A DNA stretch of 59,678 nucleotides. Source: Bacteroidota bacterium (GTDB lineage: Bacteria > Bacteroidota > Bacteroidia > Chitinophagales > Saprospiraceae). The translations under genes were made by a program, and so were the position numbers. The first letter of the stretch is position 1. Every line of letters begins with the position of its first letter. The stretch is from contig JAKQHM010000027.1 in the NCBI GenBank assembly GCA_029572935.1, positions 1-59,678 of the forward strand. Reading direction: 5' to 3'. The notes beneath the pieces were generated by a model. It was not told the DNA's origin and made no database searches. It saw nothing but the letters and a program-made list of their open reading frames with translations. Below, piece after piece: positions 1 through 8,177 of the stretch.

Positions 1-140
1 CTTTCCCCATTGTGCAAGCCATTGGTGCCGGCCGAATCCACGTACCAGTCCAAAGAATTCCTTTTAATTTCATCTTCCAGCACCCCTTGTGCCATAGGAG
101 ACCGGCAAATATTGCCCAGGCAAACCATAAGAATTTTCAT
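1..140 (-). CDS. Low-molecular-weight protein tyrosine phosphatase, N-terminal part (cut by window edge)
   Basis: Reading the minus strand from an ATG whose first base is 140 gives 46 residues starting MKILMVCLGNICRSPMAQG. This contains the LMW-PTP P-loop signature C-x5-R-S (CLGNICRS, residues 7-14), with the nucleophilic Cys7 and phosphate-binding Arg13. The following segment, with WYVDSAGTNG, also fits the family, whose members run about 150-160 residues, so roughly two thirds lies beyond the window start. The enzyme is a cytosolic phosphatase; in Bacteroidota it may act on phosphotyrosine proteins or related small substrates, which cannot be told here. It is transcribed divergently from the OmpA-domain gene. 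Confidence 0.88.
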   Translation of the reverse strand, partial: MKILMVCLGNICRSPMAQGVLEDEIKRNSLDWYVDSAGTNGLHNGE

Positions 141-240
141 CGCGGGTTATTCAAAAACTGCGCAAAAATCGCAAAAGCTCTGGTATGGGATATCGTTTCA
201 TTAAGAATCGCTTAAAAGAATCTTAACCAACAAAATGCCT

Positions 241-248
241 TATCTTTA
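241..248 (+). promoter_or_regulatory. Putative -7 element of the OmpA-domain gene
   Basis: TATCTTTA differs at one position from the Bacteroidota -7 consensus TAnnTTTG and lies 36 nt before the TTG start at 284. No clear -33 TTTG is visible at the usual distance. Confidence 0.4.
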
Positions 249-283
249 CGTTAGAAACCCGCAAATCACAAATCCCGTCTTTC

Positions 284-1465
284 TTGAGAAGTTTTTTGTT
301 CATTTTTCTGGGTATTTTATGTCATCAATTCGGAGTGTCACAGAAGGATTCCAGCGTGATCTATATCATAAACGGATCCTTTGAGGGATTGCCCCGATGC
401 TGTAACCCCCCGGAAGGCTGGATCGATTGTGGATTCAAAGGGGAGACCCCGCCTGACATACAACCAGCGGACTTTGGACAGGAAAGAATGTTTGGCGTCT
501 ATAAACAGGCTTATCATGGCAGTACCTATCTTGGTATGGTAGCCAGGGATAACGATACCTATGAACGTGTGGCCCAGCACCTTACCGCACCACTCAAAAA
601 GGGAAAATGCTATAGCTTTTCTATTTTCCTCACCCGTTCACCGGTGTACCTTAGTGCCATGAGGGATGATGCCTTTCAGACCAAAAAGCCGTTTACCACA
701 CCCCTTATCTTGAAAATATACGGAGGGGATGGCTTTTGCCATCAAAAGCAGCTTCTGGCAGAATCCGGACCGGTCAGTGATACCGTTTGGAGAAAGTTTG
801 AATTTGAATTCTCCCCCAAATACGACATGTCTTATCTAGAGCTGGAGGTTTTCTATAAAACCCCGGTCCTTTTTCCTTATAATGGCAATATGCTTCTGGA
901 CCAGGCCTCCCACATCAATCTGATCCCCTGCCCTCAGGATTCCTCAGCCTACAAAGCCTACAAAAAACAGAAAAAAAGAGAAGAAAGCGCTGATAAGCCT
1001 GTTGCAGCCAAAAGAACAACGGACAAACCCGTTCCTCCTCAGGGTCCGGCCAAATCCACAGACCCGGCAGCCAGCAAGACCCGGATCATGAAGGATCTTA
1101 CCGAAGAAAAGATCCGCGTAGGTCATGTGGTGAAAATAGAAAAGCTTTACTTTGATGCAGACAGCGTCAACTTCAGAAAAGAATCCTACCCTGCCCTTGA
1201 TGAGATCTATGATTTCCTGATAGGGAATCCGAAAATCCGCATTGAAGTAGGCGGACATACCAACGGTCAGCCTTCTCATGAGTTTTGCGACAAACTCTCA
1301 ACGGCCAGAGCCAAGGCTGTTCGGGATTATCTGGTAATGAAAGGTATATCCGAAGCCAGGATCACCTCAAAGGGATATGGCAAAAGACAGCCCATTGCAT
1401 CCAACGACACCAAGGAGGGTCGCAACAAGAACCAAAGGGTGGAGATCAAGATCATCAGCATCTGA
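284..1465 (+). CDS. OmpA-family C-terminal domain envelope protein
   Basis: The 393-residue product starts with a TTG codon; no in-frame ATG occurs upstream, and the TTG places a good signal peptide at residues 1-20 (hydrophobic core then a cleavage-like VSQ). Residues about 25-225 form an uncharacterised extracytoplasmic region rich in aromatic residues. Residues 225-275 are a Lys/Pro/Thr-rich linker. Residues about 285-393 match an OmpA-like peptidoglycan-binding domain: LYFDADS near 287, a GGHTNG segment, and the closing NQRVEIKI. The likely role is tethering an outer-membrane or periplasmic module to peptidoglycan. The N-terminal part has no family I recognise; similar arrangements are common in Bacteroidota. 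The start codon is the least certain element. Confidence 0.85.
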   Translation: MRSFLFIFLGILCHQFGVSQKDSSVIYIINGSFEGLPRCCNPPEGWIDCGFKGETPPDIQPADFGQERMFGVYKQAYHGSTYLGMVARDNDTYERVAQHLTAPLKKGKCYSFSIFLTRSPVYLSAMRDDAFQTKKPFTTPLILKIYGGDGFCHQKQLLAESGPVSDTVWRKFEFEFSPKYDMSYLELEVFYKTPVLFPYNGNMLLDQASHINLIPCPQDSSAYKAYKKQKKREESADKPVAAKRTTDKPVPPQGPAKSTDPAASKTRIMKDLTEEKIRVGHVVKIEKLYFDADSVNFRKESYPALDEIYDFLIGNPKIRIEVGGHTNGQPSHEFCDKLSTARAKAVRDYLVMKGISEARITSKGYGKRQPIASNDTKEGRNKNQRVEIKIISI

Positions 1466-1509
1466 TCGGGAAAAAGAACAATCAGGCTTTAAAAGTCCAG
1501 AAATTATTT

Positions 1510-1926
1510 TCAGGAAATATCTTTCCAATGAATGGTCAGGGCTTCTTCGAGGTTTTCATTAAGACTTCTCCCTACCGGACAGCTTTTTGCAGCGTGGGTT
1601 AAAATGGCTTTTTCCTTGTCGGTATAACTCTTTTCAGGCATGAAAATATCGACTTCAATCCTGGCGATCCGGCGTGGATTTTCAGCCATGACTTTTAATA
1701 TTTCTGCGCGCGCGCCAAACATATCGATATCATGTGTTTTCGCAGCAATACCCATGATCGATAACATACAGGCACCCAGGGCAGTAGCGACCAGGTCGGT
1801 AGGAGAGAAGGCCTCCCCCTTGCCAAAATTGTCAATAGGTCCATCCGTGTGGATGATCTGGCCACTGCGCAGATGCTGGCACTCAGTATGGATATCGCCC
1901 TGATATACTACCGTTGAGGTCTTCAT
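1510..1926 (-). CDS. OsmC family protein
   Basis: A 138-residue protein of the usual OsmC/Ohr length. The two redox cysteines expected for the family are present at Cys53 (in GACMLS) and Cys116 (in SCPVGRS), and the SPTDLVATALG stretch before the first cysteine is typical of the OsmC branch. Family members reduce organic or fatty-acid hydroperoxides in the cytosol, using lipoylated or thiol donors; the substrate here cannot be assigned. The gene ends opposite the OmpA-domain gene and begins 6 nt after the stop of phoH on the same strand, so it is probably co-transcribed with phoH. Confidence 0.88.
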   Translation of the reverse strand: MKTSTVVYQGDIHTECQHLRSGQIIHTDGPIDNFGKGEAFSPTDLVATALGACMLSIMGIAAKTHDIDMFGARAEILKVMAENPRRIARIEVDIFMPEKSYTDKEKAILTHAAKSCPVGRSLNENLEEALTIHWKDIS

Positions 1927-1932
1927 ATTCGT

Positions 1933-2928
1933 TTATTCTTCTTCTTCTTTTTTATTTTCGGTCATGTTCCGATGACGGTTCAGCTCATCATAAGCCTTTA
2001 GAATTTCCTTGACCAAACGATGCCTGACTACGTCATCTGTACTCAGATATATGGTGGTGATGCCATGGATCTTACCCAGAAGGCTCGATGCCTGCTTGAG
2101 ACCGGAGACCTGGCGATAGGGCAGGTCAATTTGGGAAATGTCACCTGTGATGATGCATTTGGCAGATGGACCCAAACGGGTGAGGAACATTTTCATCTGC
2201 AGGGTCGTGGAATTTTGGGCCTCGTCCAGGATGATGAATGCATTATCCAGCGTACGGCCACGCATGAAAGCAAGGGGAGCGATCTCGATTACCCTGTTTT
2301 GGATATATTGTTCCAGCTTTTCAGCCGGGATCATATCGTCCAGGGCATCGTAAAGAGGACGCAGGTAAGGATCAATTTTTTCCTTGAGATCGCCAGGGAG
2401 AAAACCCAGGTTTTCACCTGCTTCCACGGCAGGACGCGTCAGGATTATTTTCTTGACCAGTTTATTTTTCAGGGCGCGGACAGCCAGTGCCACAGCGGTA
2501 TAGGTTTTACCGGTTCCAGCAGGCCCGATCGCAAACAAAACGTCATTTTCGTCGATGGCCTGGACCATTTTCAGCTGATTGGAGGTTTTGGCATAGATCA
2601 CTTTGCCCTCCCTGCCATGCACCAAAACGTGGCGGGATTCGCTGTGGCTCAGCTGTATTTGATAGGGGTTGGTCCCCTGGATCAGATCTTCTACGGTTTG
2701 TACGGTCAGTTCCTTTTTATCACGAAGGAGTTTCACCATCATTTCGACCTTATCTTTGACCTCCTGGGTTTCCTTTTTGCGGCCGGAAATTTTTAGCTGG
2801 CTGCCCCGGCTGCTGATCAGCAAATCGGGATAAGCTTTCCTGAGGACGTTTAACTTGGAATTGTTTTCTCCGTACAAGGCAAGCGGGTCGATGTTCTCAA
2901 TGTTTAAAATGATTTCGCTTTGGGTCAA
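1933..2928 (-). CDS. phoH: PhoH-family ATPase
   Basis: A 331-residue protein of normal length for chromosomal PhoH (PhoL-type). Residues 1-90 form an N-terminal KH-like region. The P-loop NTPase domain follows, with Walker A GPAGTGKT at 135-142 and Walker B FIILDEAQN at 231-239, then the GDISQIDLP segment. PhoH proteins are thought to act in RNA metabolism and ribosome maturation, often beside ybeY, which is not adjacent here. The start is a TTG (MTQSEI...); no ATG lies near it, and the N-terminus aligns with the usual family beginning. The last residues are very acidic (ENKKEEEE). osmC follows 6 nt downstream. Confidence 0.92.
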   Translation of the reverse strand: MTQSEIILNIENIDPLALYGENNSKLNVLRKAYPDLLISSRGSQLKISGRKKETQEVKDKVEMMVKLLRDKKELTVQTVEDLIQGTNPYQIQLSHSESRHVLVHGREGKVIYAKTSNQLKMVQAIDENDVLFAIGPAGTGKTYTAVALAVRALKNKLVKKIILTRPAVEAGENLGFLPGDLKEKIDPYLRPLYDALDDMIPAEKLEQYIQNRVIEIAPLAFMRGRTLDNAFIILDEAQNSTTLQMKMFLTRLGPSAKCIITGDISQIDLPYRQVSGLKQASSLLGKIHGITTIYLSTDDVVRHRLVKEILKAYDELNRHRNMTENKKEEEE

Positions 2929-3066
2929 ACTAGATATATTATAAATTTTTGAAAATCAGATGAAAATACAAAATAGTCCAAATCAGAACAAGGAGATCCG
3001 GATCATACAAAATTATGGGTTCCGTCAGATTTGACTAATTTTCCAACAAAATTTAACAAATCCCTC

Positions 3067-3843
3067 ATGTCCGCTAAGCTACAACCCGTACTGGTCAGCA
3101 TTTGTTCAGATTTTGGTCATACCGATTTCCGCACGGCAGCACTGAAAGCCAGGATCCTGGCGAATTGCCCCACGGCGAATCTGGTAGACGTCACGCACGA
3201 GATCAGGCCATTTGACCTGGTTCAGGCCGCATTTGTTGCGCGCAATGCATTTATCTTTTTTCCCGAGGGATCCATTCATGTAATTTGGGTATTCAATGCG
3301 GGTGGAGACAGAGGTATTCTATTGGCCAGCTTCAGGAATCATTATTTCATTTTGCCGGATAACGGATTGATCAGCCTGATCACCGGGGATGAAAAGCCCG
3401 AAAAGGTCTATCGGATCAGCGATGATTCATTTGAATTCAGGGATCGGATTGGCGCAGCCATCCGGAATCTTTTAACGGATGAAGATCCAGTCGGCGTATT
3501 TGAAGAATGTGAAAATCCGGTGAAAAGGATCAACGTATCCCCGGTCTATCAGAAGGAAAGAATTCAGGCCAGGGTGTCTTATGTGGATCGCTATGGAAAT
3601 CTGGTGCTGAATCTGCAAAAGGAACCCTTCAGCAAAGTAGCGGGAGACCGTACCTTTTCCTTTCAAACAGCCAGTCAGCAGGAAATATCCAATTTTTACC
3701 TGGGTGAAACCAATGCCGAGAATGGTAGTTTTTATTGTTATTTCAACCATGCAGGTTTCATGACCCTGGCTTTGTGTGGAGCCAGTGCAGCAGCCACCCT
3801 TGATTTAAAAAACGAAGACATTCTGCTTATTTTATTCAAATGA
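3067..3843 (+). CDS. SAM hydroxide adenosyltransferase family protein (DUF62 type)
   Basis: A 258-residue protein from the ATG at 3067; a TTG at 3031 would add 12 residues but is less likely. The N-terminal SDFGHTD (residues 14-20), followed by a Lys-x-Arg segment, the VDVTHEI stretch and ILPDNGL, are hallmarks of the S-adenosyl-L-methionine hydroxide adenosyltransferase (duf62) family, which hydrolyses SAM to adenosine and methionine and is related to fluorinases and chlorinases. A C-terminal beta-barrel containing YVDRYGNLVLN completes the family layout. The stop overlaps the next start (ATGA), so the next protein is probably translationally coupled. Confidence 0.88.
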   Translation: MSAKLQPVLVSICSDFGHTDFRTAALKARILANCPTANLVDVTHEIRPFDLVQAAFVARNAFIFFPEGSIHVIWVFNAGGDRGILLASFRNHYFILPDNGLISLITGDEKPEKVYRISDDSFEFRDRIGAAIRNLLTDEDPVGVFEECENPVKRINVSPVYQKERIQARVSYVDRYGNLVLNLQKEPFSKVAGDRTFSFQTASQQEISNFYLGETNAENGSFYCYFNHAGFMTLALCGASAAATLDLKNEDILLILFK

Positions 3844-4160
3844 TCTACCGCTTTGTAAAAATGAATTTCAAGCCTGAGTCCAAAGCTCAGTTCCTCGAGT
3901 TGTTCCGAAACAGCGTCGACAGGATCGAGGCTTTTGAAGGGTGCAGAATGGTCCGACTGCTGGAACAAACGGCGCAGCCGGATACGCTGATGACCTACAG
4001 CATATGGGATTCTGAGGACCACCTGGACCGATACAGAAGATCTGATTTTTTTAAACAAACATGGACAGCCACCAAGGCATTGTTCGCCCACCGGGCAGAG
4101 GCCTGGAGTATGGTAGACATCAGTACGGAATCCCATTCAACCCAATCCTATGGCACTTGA
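3840..4160 (+). CDS. Antibiotic biosynthesis monooxygenase (ABM)-fold protein
   Basis: A 106-residue single-domain protein with the dimeric alpha/beta-barrel ABM pattern: an initial beta strand (IYRFVKMNF), a helix with FLELFRNSVDRIEAFEGC, then TYSIWDSEDHLDRYRRSDFFKQTW, close to the YgiN/ABM signature. The ending HRAEAWSMVD is also typical. Such proteins range from quinol monooxygenases to heme-degrading enzymes and often have no known substrate; the reaction is not assignable. The start overlaps the stop of the SAM-hydrolase-like gene by 4 nt, and its end overlaps the MoxR gene by 11 nt, making a three-gene translationally coupled unit. Confidence 0.8.
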   Translation: MIYRFVKMNFKPESKAQFLELFRNSVDRIEAFEGCRMVRLLEQTAQPDTLMTYSIWDSEDHLDRYRRSDFFKQTWTATKALFAHRAEAWSMVDISTESHSTQSYGT

Positions 4161-5232
4161 GATCATCAGACCTTTTGCAGAAGAGCAATACGCCAATGAA
4201 ATACAGGCTTTGATCCAACAGGACCATCTGCCCAAACCCAGGAACTGGAAACTTTCTCCGGCAGCAGTATTGGTCTATATGACAGGCGGGAAGCTGGCCG
4301 ATGGGACTGTGATCAGTACGAAATATTACGGGTCCAGACGCACCCTGGAGCTTGCCATTGCCACTCTGCTTTCAGACCGTGCCCTTTTGCTGACCGGTAT
4401 TCCCGGTACGGCCAAGACCTGGGTTGCGGAACACCTTACCGCTGCCGTGAGTGGAGACTCAAGTCTGCTGATTCAAGGCACTACAGGCATCAGCGAGGAT
4501 CAACTGCGCTATGGCTGGAACTACGCCGCTCTTCTGGCAGGCGGACCCTCTGAACAAGCACTCGTACCCTCTCCGGTCATGCGTGCCATGGAATCCGGAC
4601 AAATCGTCCGGCTCGAAGAACTGACCCGCATTCCTACGGAAATACAGGATGCCCTGATCACGGTCCTTTCTGAAAAAACCCTTCCCATACCGGAACTCAA
4701 CCGGCAGGTACATGCTGTACAGGGTTTCAATCTCATTGCGACGGCGAATGATCAGGACAAAGGGATCTATGAGATGTCGGCGGCGCTTAAAAGAAGGTTT
4801 AATATCGTGGTCATGCCATTGCCCGCTACGCTGGAAGAAGAAGTACAGATAGTGCAGAACAGGGTCACCGAAATGGAGCGCATGCTCGAAATCCCTCTGC
4901 CCGAAATCAAGGCCAGGCAGATGGAACAACTCGTCACCTTATTCAGAGAATTAAGGGATGGAAAAACACTGGATGGCAAACAGAAAATCCGGTCCAGCAA
5001 AGCACATCTGAGTCCTGCAGAAGCCATTTCCATTTTACACCATGCACGTATACACAGTCATTATTTCAATAAGAATCAACTTTCTGCCGATCAGATACTG
5101 CCAGGTGTGATCAATGCACTCAGACACATCGACGAAGACGAACCGGCTGTTCTGCAGGAATACAACGAGACCATTCTAAAAAAGCGATCAGACTGGAAGG
5201 ATTGGTATCAGGCATTGAAGGAATTGCTTTGA
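4150..5232 (+). CDS. MoxR-type AAA+ ATPase
   Basis: A 360-residue AAA+ protein. Walker A is GIPGTAKT (residues 83-90), Walker B is around VRLEEL, and a sensor-1-like ATAND segment and a LKRRFN arginine-finger region follow, as in the MoxR/RavA clade. These ATPases act as chaperones that insert cofactors or activate partner proteins, usually with a von Willebrand factor A protein encoded next door. None is encoded here: downstream lies a convergent T9SS cargo gene. The 11-nt overlap with the preceding ABM-fold gene suggests coupled translation and possibly a shared task. The substrate is unknown. Confidence 0.88.
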   Translation: MALEIIRPFAEEQYANEIQALIQQDHLPKPRNWKLSPAAVLVYMTGGKLADGTVISTKYYGSRRTLELAIATLLSDRALLLTGIPGTAKTWVAEHLTAAVSGDSSLLIQGTTGISEDQLRYGWNYAALLAGGPSEQALVPSPVMRAMESGQIVRLEELTRIPTEIQDALITVLSEKTLPIPELNRQVHAVQGFNLIATANDQDKGIYEMSAALKRRFNIVVMPLPATLEEEVQIVQNRVTEMERMLEIPLPEIKARQMEQLVTLFRELRDGKTLDGKQKIRSSKAHLSPAEAISILHHARIHSHYFNKNQLSADQILPGVINALRHIDEDEPAVLQEYNETILKKRSDWKDWYQALKELL

Positions 5233-5256
5233 TCGGGACATGTGAGTCTGGAAAAA

Positions 5257-6399
5257 TTATTTTTTAATCCAGGGCAAGGTTTTTGATCCATCAGTGGTCA
5301 CTATTCTGGCCAGATAGGTCCCTGATGGCAGATGGGAGACCGGAATATTCTGAAGTCCTGGATGGTCTATTTCCATTACTGTCTGTCCGTAAAAATTCTG
5401 GATCAAAACAGATTGAATATTTTCACCTGATATCAGAATGAAGTCATCTGCAGGTACCGGAAACAGCTGGATTTTTTGATGAGAAAAATTATTATTCAAA
5501 GAAAGAAGCCTGTCCAGATTCAATTTCAGCAGGGTGCCGCCGTTGCGAAATGTGGAAAAATATTCATCCGTCATCCAGACAAAAGAAGCGTTGCCAAAAG
5601 TAGCTCCTTCTTTTTGTGTGATGGAAGGAAATTGAAGCTGGCGTACAGGAGATCTGAATAAATTTTGCGTATCGAGTGGATAGAAAAGCCAGGCTTTGTC
5701 ATAAGAGAGCAGGAACAACTGATCTTTTTTTTCATTTATGGCGGCCCCTGTGATCCAGAATTGCTGCATCAAACCGCTCCCGGTGTAAAAGCTGTCCACC
5801 AGCTGTGTTTGATAGGAACCTGCCCGGTCCGGTAAAAGGTGTAAATAAGTATATCCGGAAAAAGGGCTGGTCCTGTTTTTTGAGAAAAGATAAAGTTTGC
5901 CATGCAACCAGATAAATGCCTCCATATCGAAATTTCTGTACTCGGAAGAGGGAGGAAAATCAAATTGATTTATGTAGGAAAATTCGATTCGTTCAGCAGA
6001 TATGCTGTCGGCATTTAGTTTGTCAAACTCCGGAATGCGATAAATCACCAGGTCTTTCCTGTTGTTATCGTTGTTGCCAAAATCTCCGATGTAAACATTG
6101 CCGGAATCATCCAGGGCGATTTCTTCCCAGTCCACGCTGGTGACACCGGATACATGGATGGTCCTCAGTATTTGGCAATTGCTGTCTATTTCGTACAATA
6201 AGGATTTACCGCCACTATCGTTGTGTGTCCAGAATGTGGCACCTGCGTTCAGTGATATGAGTCCGGAAGACTCTTGCAGAGCTGCAGGCAGCTGACAAAC
6301 TATTTGAGGTATCTGAGTTTGCGCCCGCAAGGCTAAGGAAAATAGTTCCAGTAACACAAAACAGAAAAACAGAAAAATCTGCTTTGATTTATGAAGCAT
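5257..6399 (-). CDS. T9SS cargo protein with beta-propeller-like region
   Basis: From the ATG at 6399 the protein has 380 residues; an in-frame start further upstream (6462) would run through rsmG and gives no better signal. Residues 1-27 form a strong signal peptide ending LALRAQ. The middle (about 30-300) has repeating WTHNDSGG, VDWEEIALDDSGNVYIGDFGNN and IYRIPEF segments that suggest a beta-propeller. The last 75 residues form a type A T9SS sorting domain (LFPVPADDFILIS ... LPSGTYLARIV). The protein is probably exported and attached to, or released from, the cell surface. Its start overlaps the rsmG stop by 11 nt, so it may be translated from the rsmG transcript. Confidence 0.85.
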   Translation of the reverse strand: MLHKSKQIFLFFCFVLLELFSLALRAQTQIPQIVCQLPAALQESSGLISLNAGATFWTHNDSGGKSLLYEIDSNCQILRTIHVSGVTSVDWEEIALDDSGNVYIGDFGNNDNNRKDLVIYRIPEFDKLNADSISAERIEFSYINQFDFPPSSEYRNFDMEAFIWLHGKLYLFSKNRTSPFSGYTYLHLLPDRAGSYQTQLVDSFYTGSGLMQQFWITGAAINEKKDQLFLLSYDKAWLFYPLDTQNLFRSPVRQLQFPSITQKEGATFGNASFVWMTDEYFSTFRNGGTLLKLNLDRLLSLNNNFSHQKIQLFPVPADDFILISGENIQSVLIQNFYGQTVMEIDHPGLQNIPVSHLPSGTYLARIVTTDGSKTLPWIKK

Positions 6400-7012
6400 A
6401 AACCAGGTATTTTTCTTCAAAGTATTCCAAAGGAATTTTGTCATATATCGACCAGCGCTCATAAAAGTAACCTTTTGGCACTTCTCTCAATTCCTCTTTC
6501 AGATCTCCACCTTTGTATGCGATCAGCCCATTCGGAAGTGCGTGCACAGGGCGTTCGGCAATCAGGTGACGAGACCAGCGCAGAAGTTGTGCCATGGGAG
6601 CTACAGCCCGTGTAACGACGAAATGACAGGAACCCTTGTGGTCTTCTGCGCGGGTATGGATCGCTTTCACATTGGACAAACCAAGCTCTTCGGCAACAGC
6701 CTGCACCACGCGGATTTTTTTTGCAATGCTGTCAATAAGCGTAAACTCATTTTCCGGATAAAGAATGGCCAAAGGTATCCCCGGAAAACCACCTCCGCAA
6801 CCCAAATCGATGACCCTGGTACCAGGATTCCATTGTATAAAACAAGATAAGCTCAGGCTGTGCAAAACATGGTGTACGTAAAAGGAATCCATGTCCTTGC
6901 GGGAGATCACATTGATCTTTTGGTTCCAATCCTCGTATAATGGCAGCAGCTGCTCCAGTTGTCCCACTTGTCGTGAGGAAAGATTTTTAATATATTTTGT
7001 AATAAATTCCAT
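6389..7012 (-). CDS. rsmG: 16S rRNA (guanine527-N7)-methyltransferase RsmG
   Basis: A 207-residue protein of normal RsmG (GidB) length. The SAM-binding motif I, VIDLGCGGGFPGIPLA (residues 67-82), is diagnostic for RsmG, with EFTLIDSIAKKI (motif II) and the FVVTRAVAPM motif following. It methylates N7 of G527 in 16S rRNA; loss gives low-level streptomycin resistance in other bacteria. The ATG directly follows the stop of the upstream glycosyltransferase with no gap, and its stop overlaps the next gene, so the three genes form one minus-strand transcription unit. Confidence 0.95.
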   Translation of the reverse strand: MEFITKYIKNLSSRQVGQLEQLLPLYEDWNQKINVISRKDMDSFYVHHVLHSLSLSCFIQWNPGTRVIDLGCGGGFPGIPLAILYPENEFTLIDSIAKKIRVVQAVAEELGLSNVKAIHTRAEDHKGSCHFVVTRAVAPMAQLLRWSRHLIAERPVHALPNGLIAYKGGDLKEELREVPKGYFYERWSIYDKIPLEYFEEKYLVYAS

Positions 7013-8095
7013 TTACCAGTTTTTTGGTCGGCGCCGCAAGTAAAAACTATGGACCAACAGCCAAAGTAAATACATTATTTCCAGAAAGGGGAACCAGGCG
7101 ATCAGGTCTGATTCTCCAAGTTTGCGGGCGGACCGGGCAAATATAAACCAAACACAAGCCAGCCGAACTAAAAATAAACCAAACAGCCAGGGAAAATGGG
7201 GGTTGATGAACAGGAAAGGCAAACACAGGTAGGAAAAAAGAAAACTCAGATGGTAGGAACCCAGGAAAAGTTTATGCACGATTCTGTAAGAGGTGGAAGC
7301 TGCAAAATGTCGTCTCCTTTGGTGAAAATACTCCTTCCAGCCGGATTTGGGTTCAGAATACACGAAAGATCCAGGATCTGAACACGCATAAATAGTGGCT
7401 GAGGAGCTCAGGTTATTGACCAGAAGATCGTCGTCCCCAAAAATTATATCGGGTATAAACAGGACAGGGTCAAAGATCGCCTTGCGATAAAGGAGATTTC
7501 TACCAACACCCATATATGGAAATCCCTTGATGGCACAGCTGATATATTGTATTCCGTTCAGACATGTTTCAAATCGGATAAACCTATTCAAGATTCCTGT
7601 TTTTCTGTAGTAGGGGCTGTATCCAAGTACGATATCTCCATTTTTATTCAAACACCGCACCATGGTCTGGATCCAGTAATCCCCGGCAGGATAACAATCT
7701 GCATCAGTCAGCAATATGAGCTCGTAACGGCATTGAGAAAGCCCCTGGATCAAGGCAGATTTTTTACCGGGCCCTGATTTCTGATGGTCCACCAAACGTA
7801 GATTGGGCCAGGATTTTTGCAGCTCCTGTACGTACATGGTTGTTTGATCCGAGGAGCCATCATTGACCAATACGAGCTCAAATAAGGGGTATCTCTGTCG
7901 CATAATCAGAGGGATCAATTTGGCAAGTTGAGAGCAGGCATTGTGCGCGCAGATCAAAACAGAGACCGGCAAAACGGAAGATGGCACACTCTCCATTTCC
8001 TTAGAATTGCGGCTCAAACGGGCAGAAAAAAAGTTGATCCAGATCAATATCTGAAACCCAAAGGAAAAGACCAGAATGAATTCAGCCAGATACAA
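7013..8095 (-). CDS. Membrane glycosyltransferase, family 2
   Basis: A 360-residue protein with one N-terminal membrane segment (about 5-25), a GT-A domain, and several C-terminal membrane segments (about 280-350). GT2 landmarks are VLICAHN (46-52), VNDGSSDQT (77-85), the DAD metal-binding motif (131-133), GDDDLL, and a QRRRHF sequence corresponding to the processive Q-x-x-R-W motif. Such enzymes transfer sugars from nucleotide donors to lipid-linked or surface polysaccharides; donor and acceptor are unknown. It is the first gene of the rsmG unit and divergent from the C25 peptidase gene. Confidence 0.88.
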   Translation of the reverse strand: MYLAEFILVFSFGFQILIWINFFSARLSRNSKEMESVPSSVLPVSVLICAHNACSQLAKLIPLIMRQRYPLFELVLVNDGSSDQTTMYVQELQKSWPNLRLVDHQKSGPGKKSALIQGLSQCRYELILLTDADCYPAGDYWIQTMVRCLNKNGDIVLGYSPYYRKTGILNRFIRFETCLNGIQYISCAIKGFPYMGVGRNLLYRKAIFDPVLFIPDIIFGDDDLLVNNLSSSATIYACSDPGSFVYSEPKSGWKEYFHQRRRHFAASTSYRIVHKLFLGSYHLSFLFSYLCLPFLFINPHFPWLFGLFLVRLACVWFIFARSARKLGESDLIAWFPFLEIMYLLWLLVHSFYLRRRPKNW

Positions 8096-8149
8096 GATTT
8101 TAAAAATTTAAAAAAGACACAAATAATTATATATTACATTATTATTTTA

Positions 8150-8157
8150 TATATTTG
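8150..8157 (+). promoter_or_regulatory. -7 promoter element of the C25 peptidase gene
   Basis: TATATTTG matches the Bacteroidota -7 consensus TAnnTTTG exactly and lies 20 nt before the ATG at 8178. Upstream sequence is very AT-rich, without a clear -33 TTTG. Confidence 0.55.
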
Positions 8158-8177
8158 CCGCTTATATTAAGGTTAGT

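Noticed and set aside
3031-3066. Upstream TTG start for the SAM-hydrolase-like gene
   Set aside because: The extension MTNFPTKFNKSL has no similarity to the family start, and an ATG at 3067 gives the normal N-terminus.
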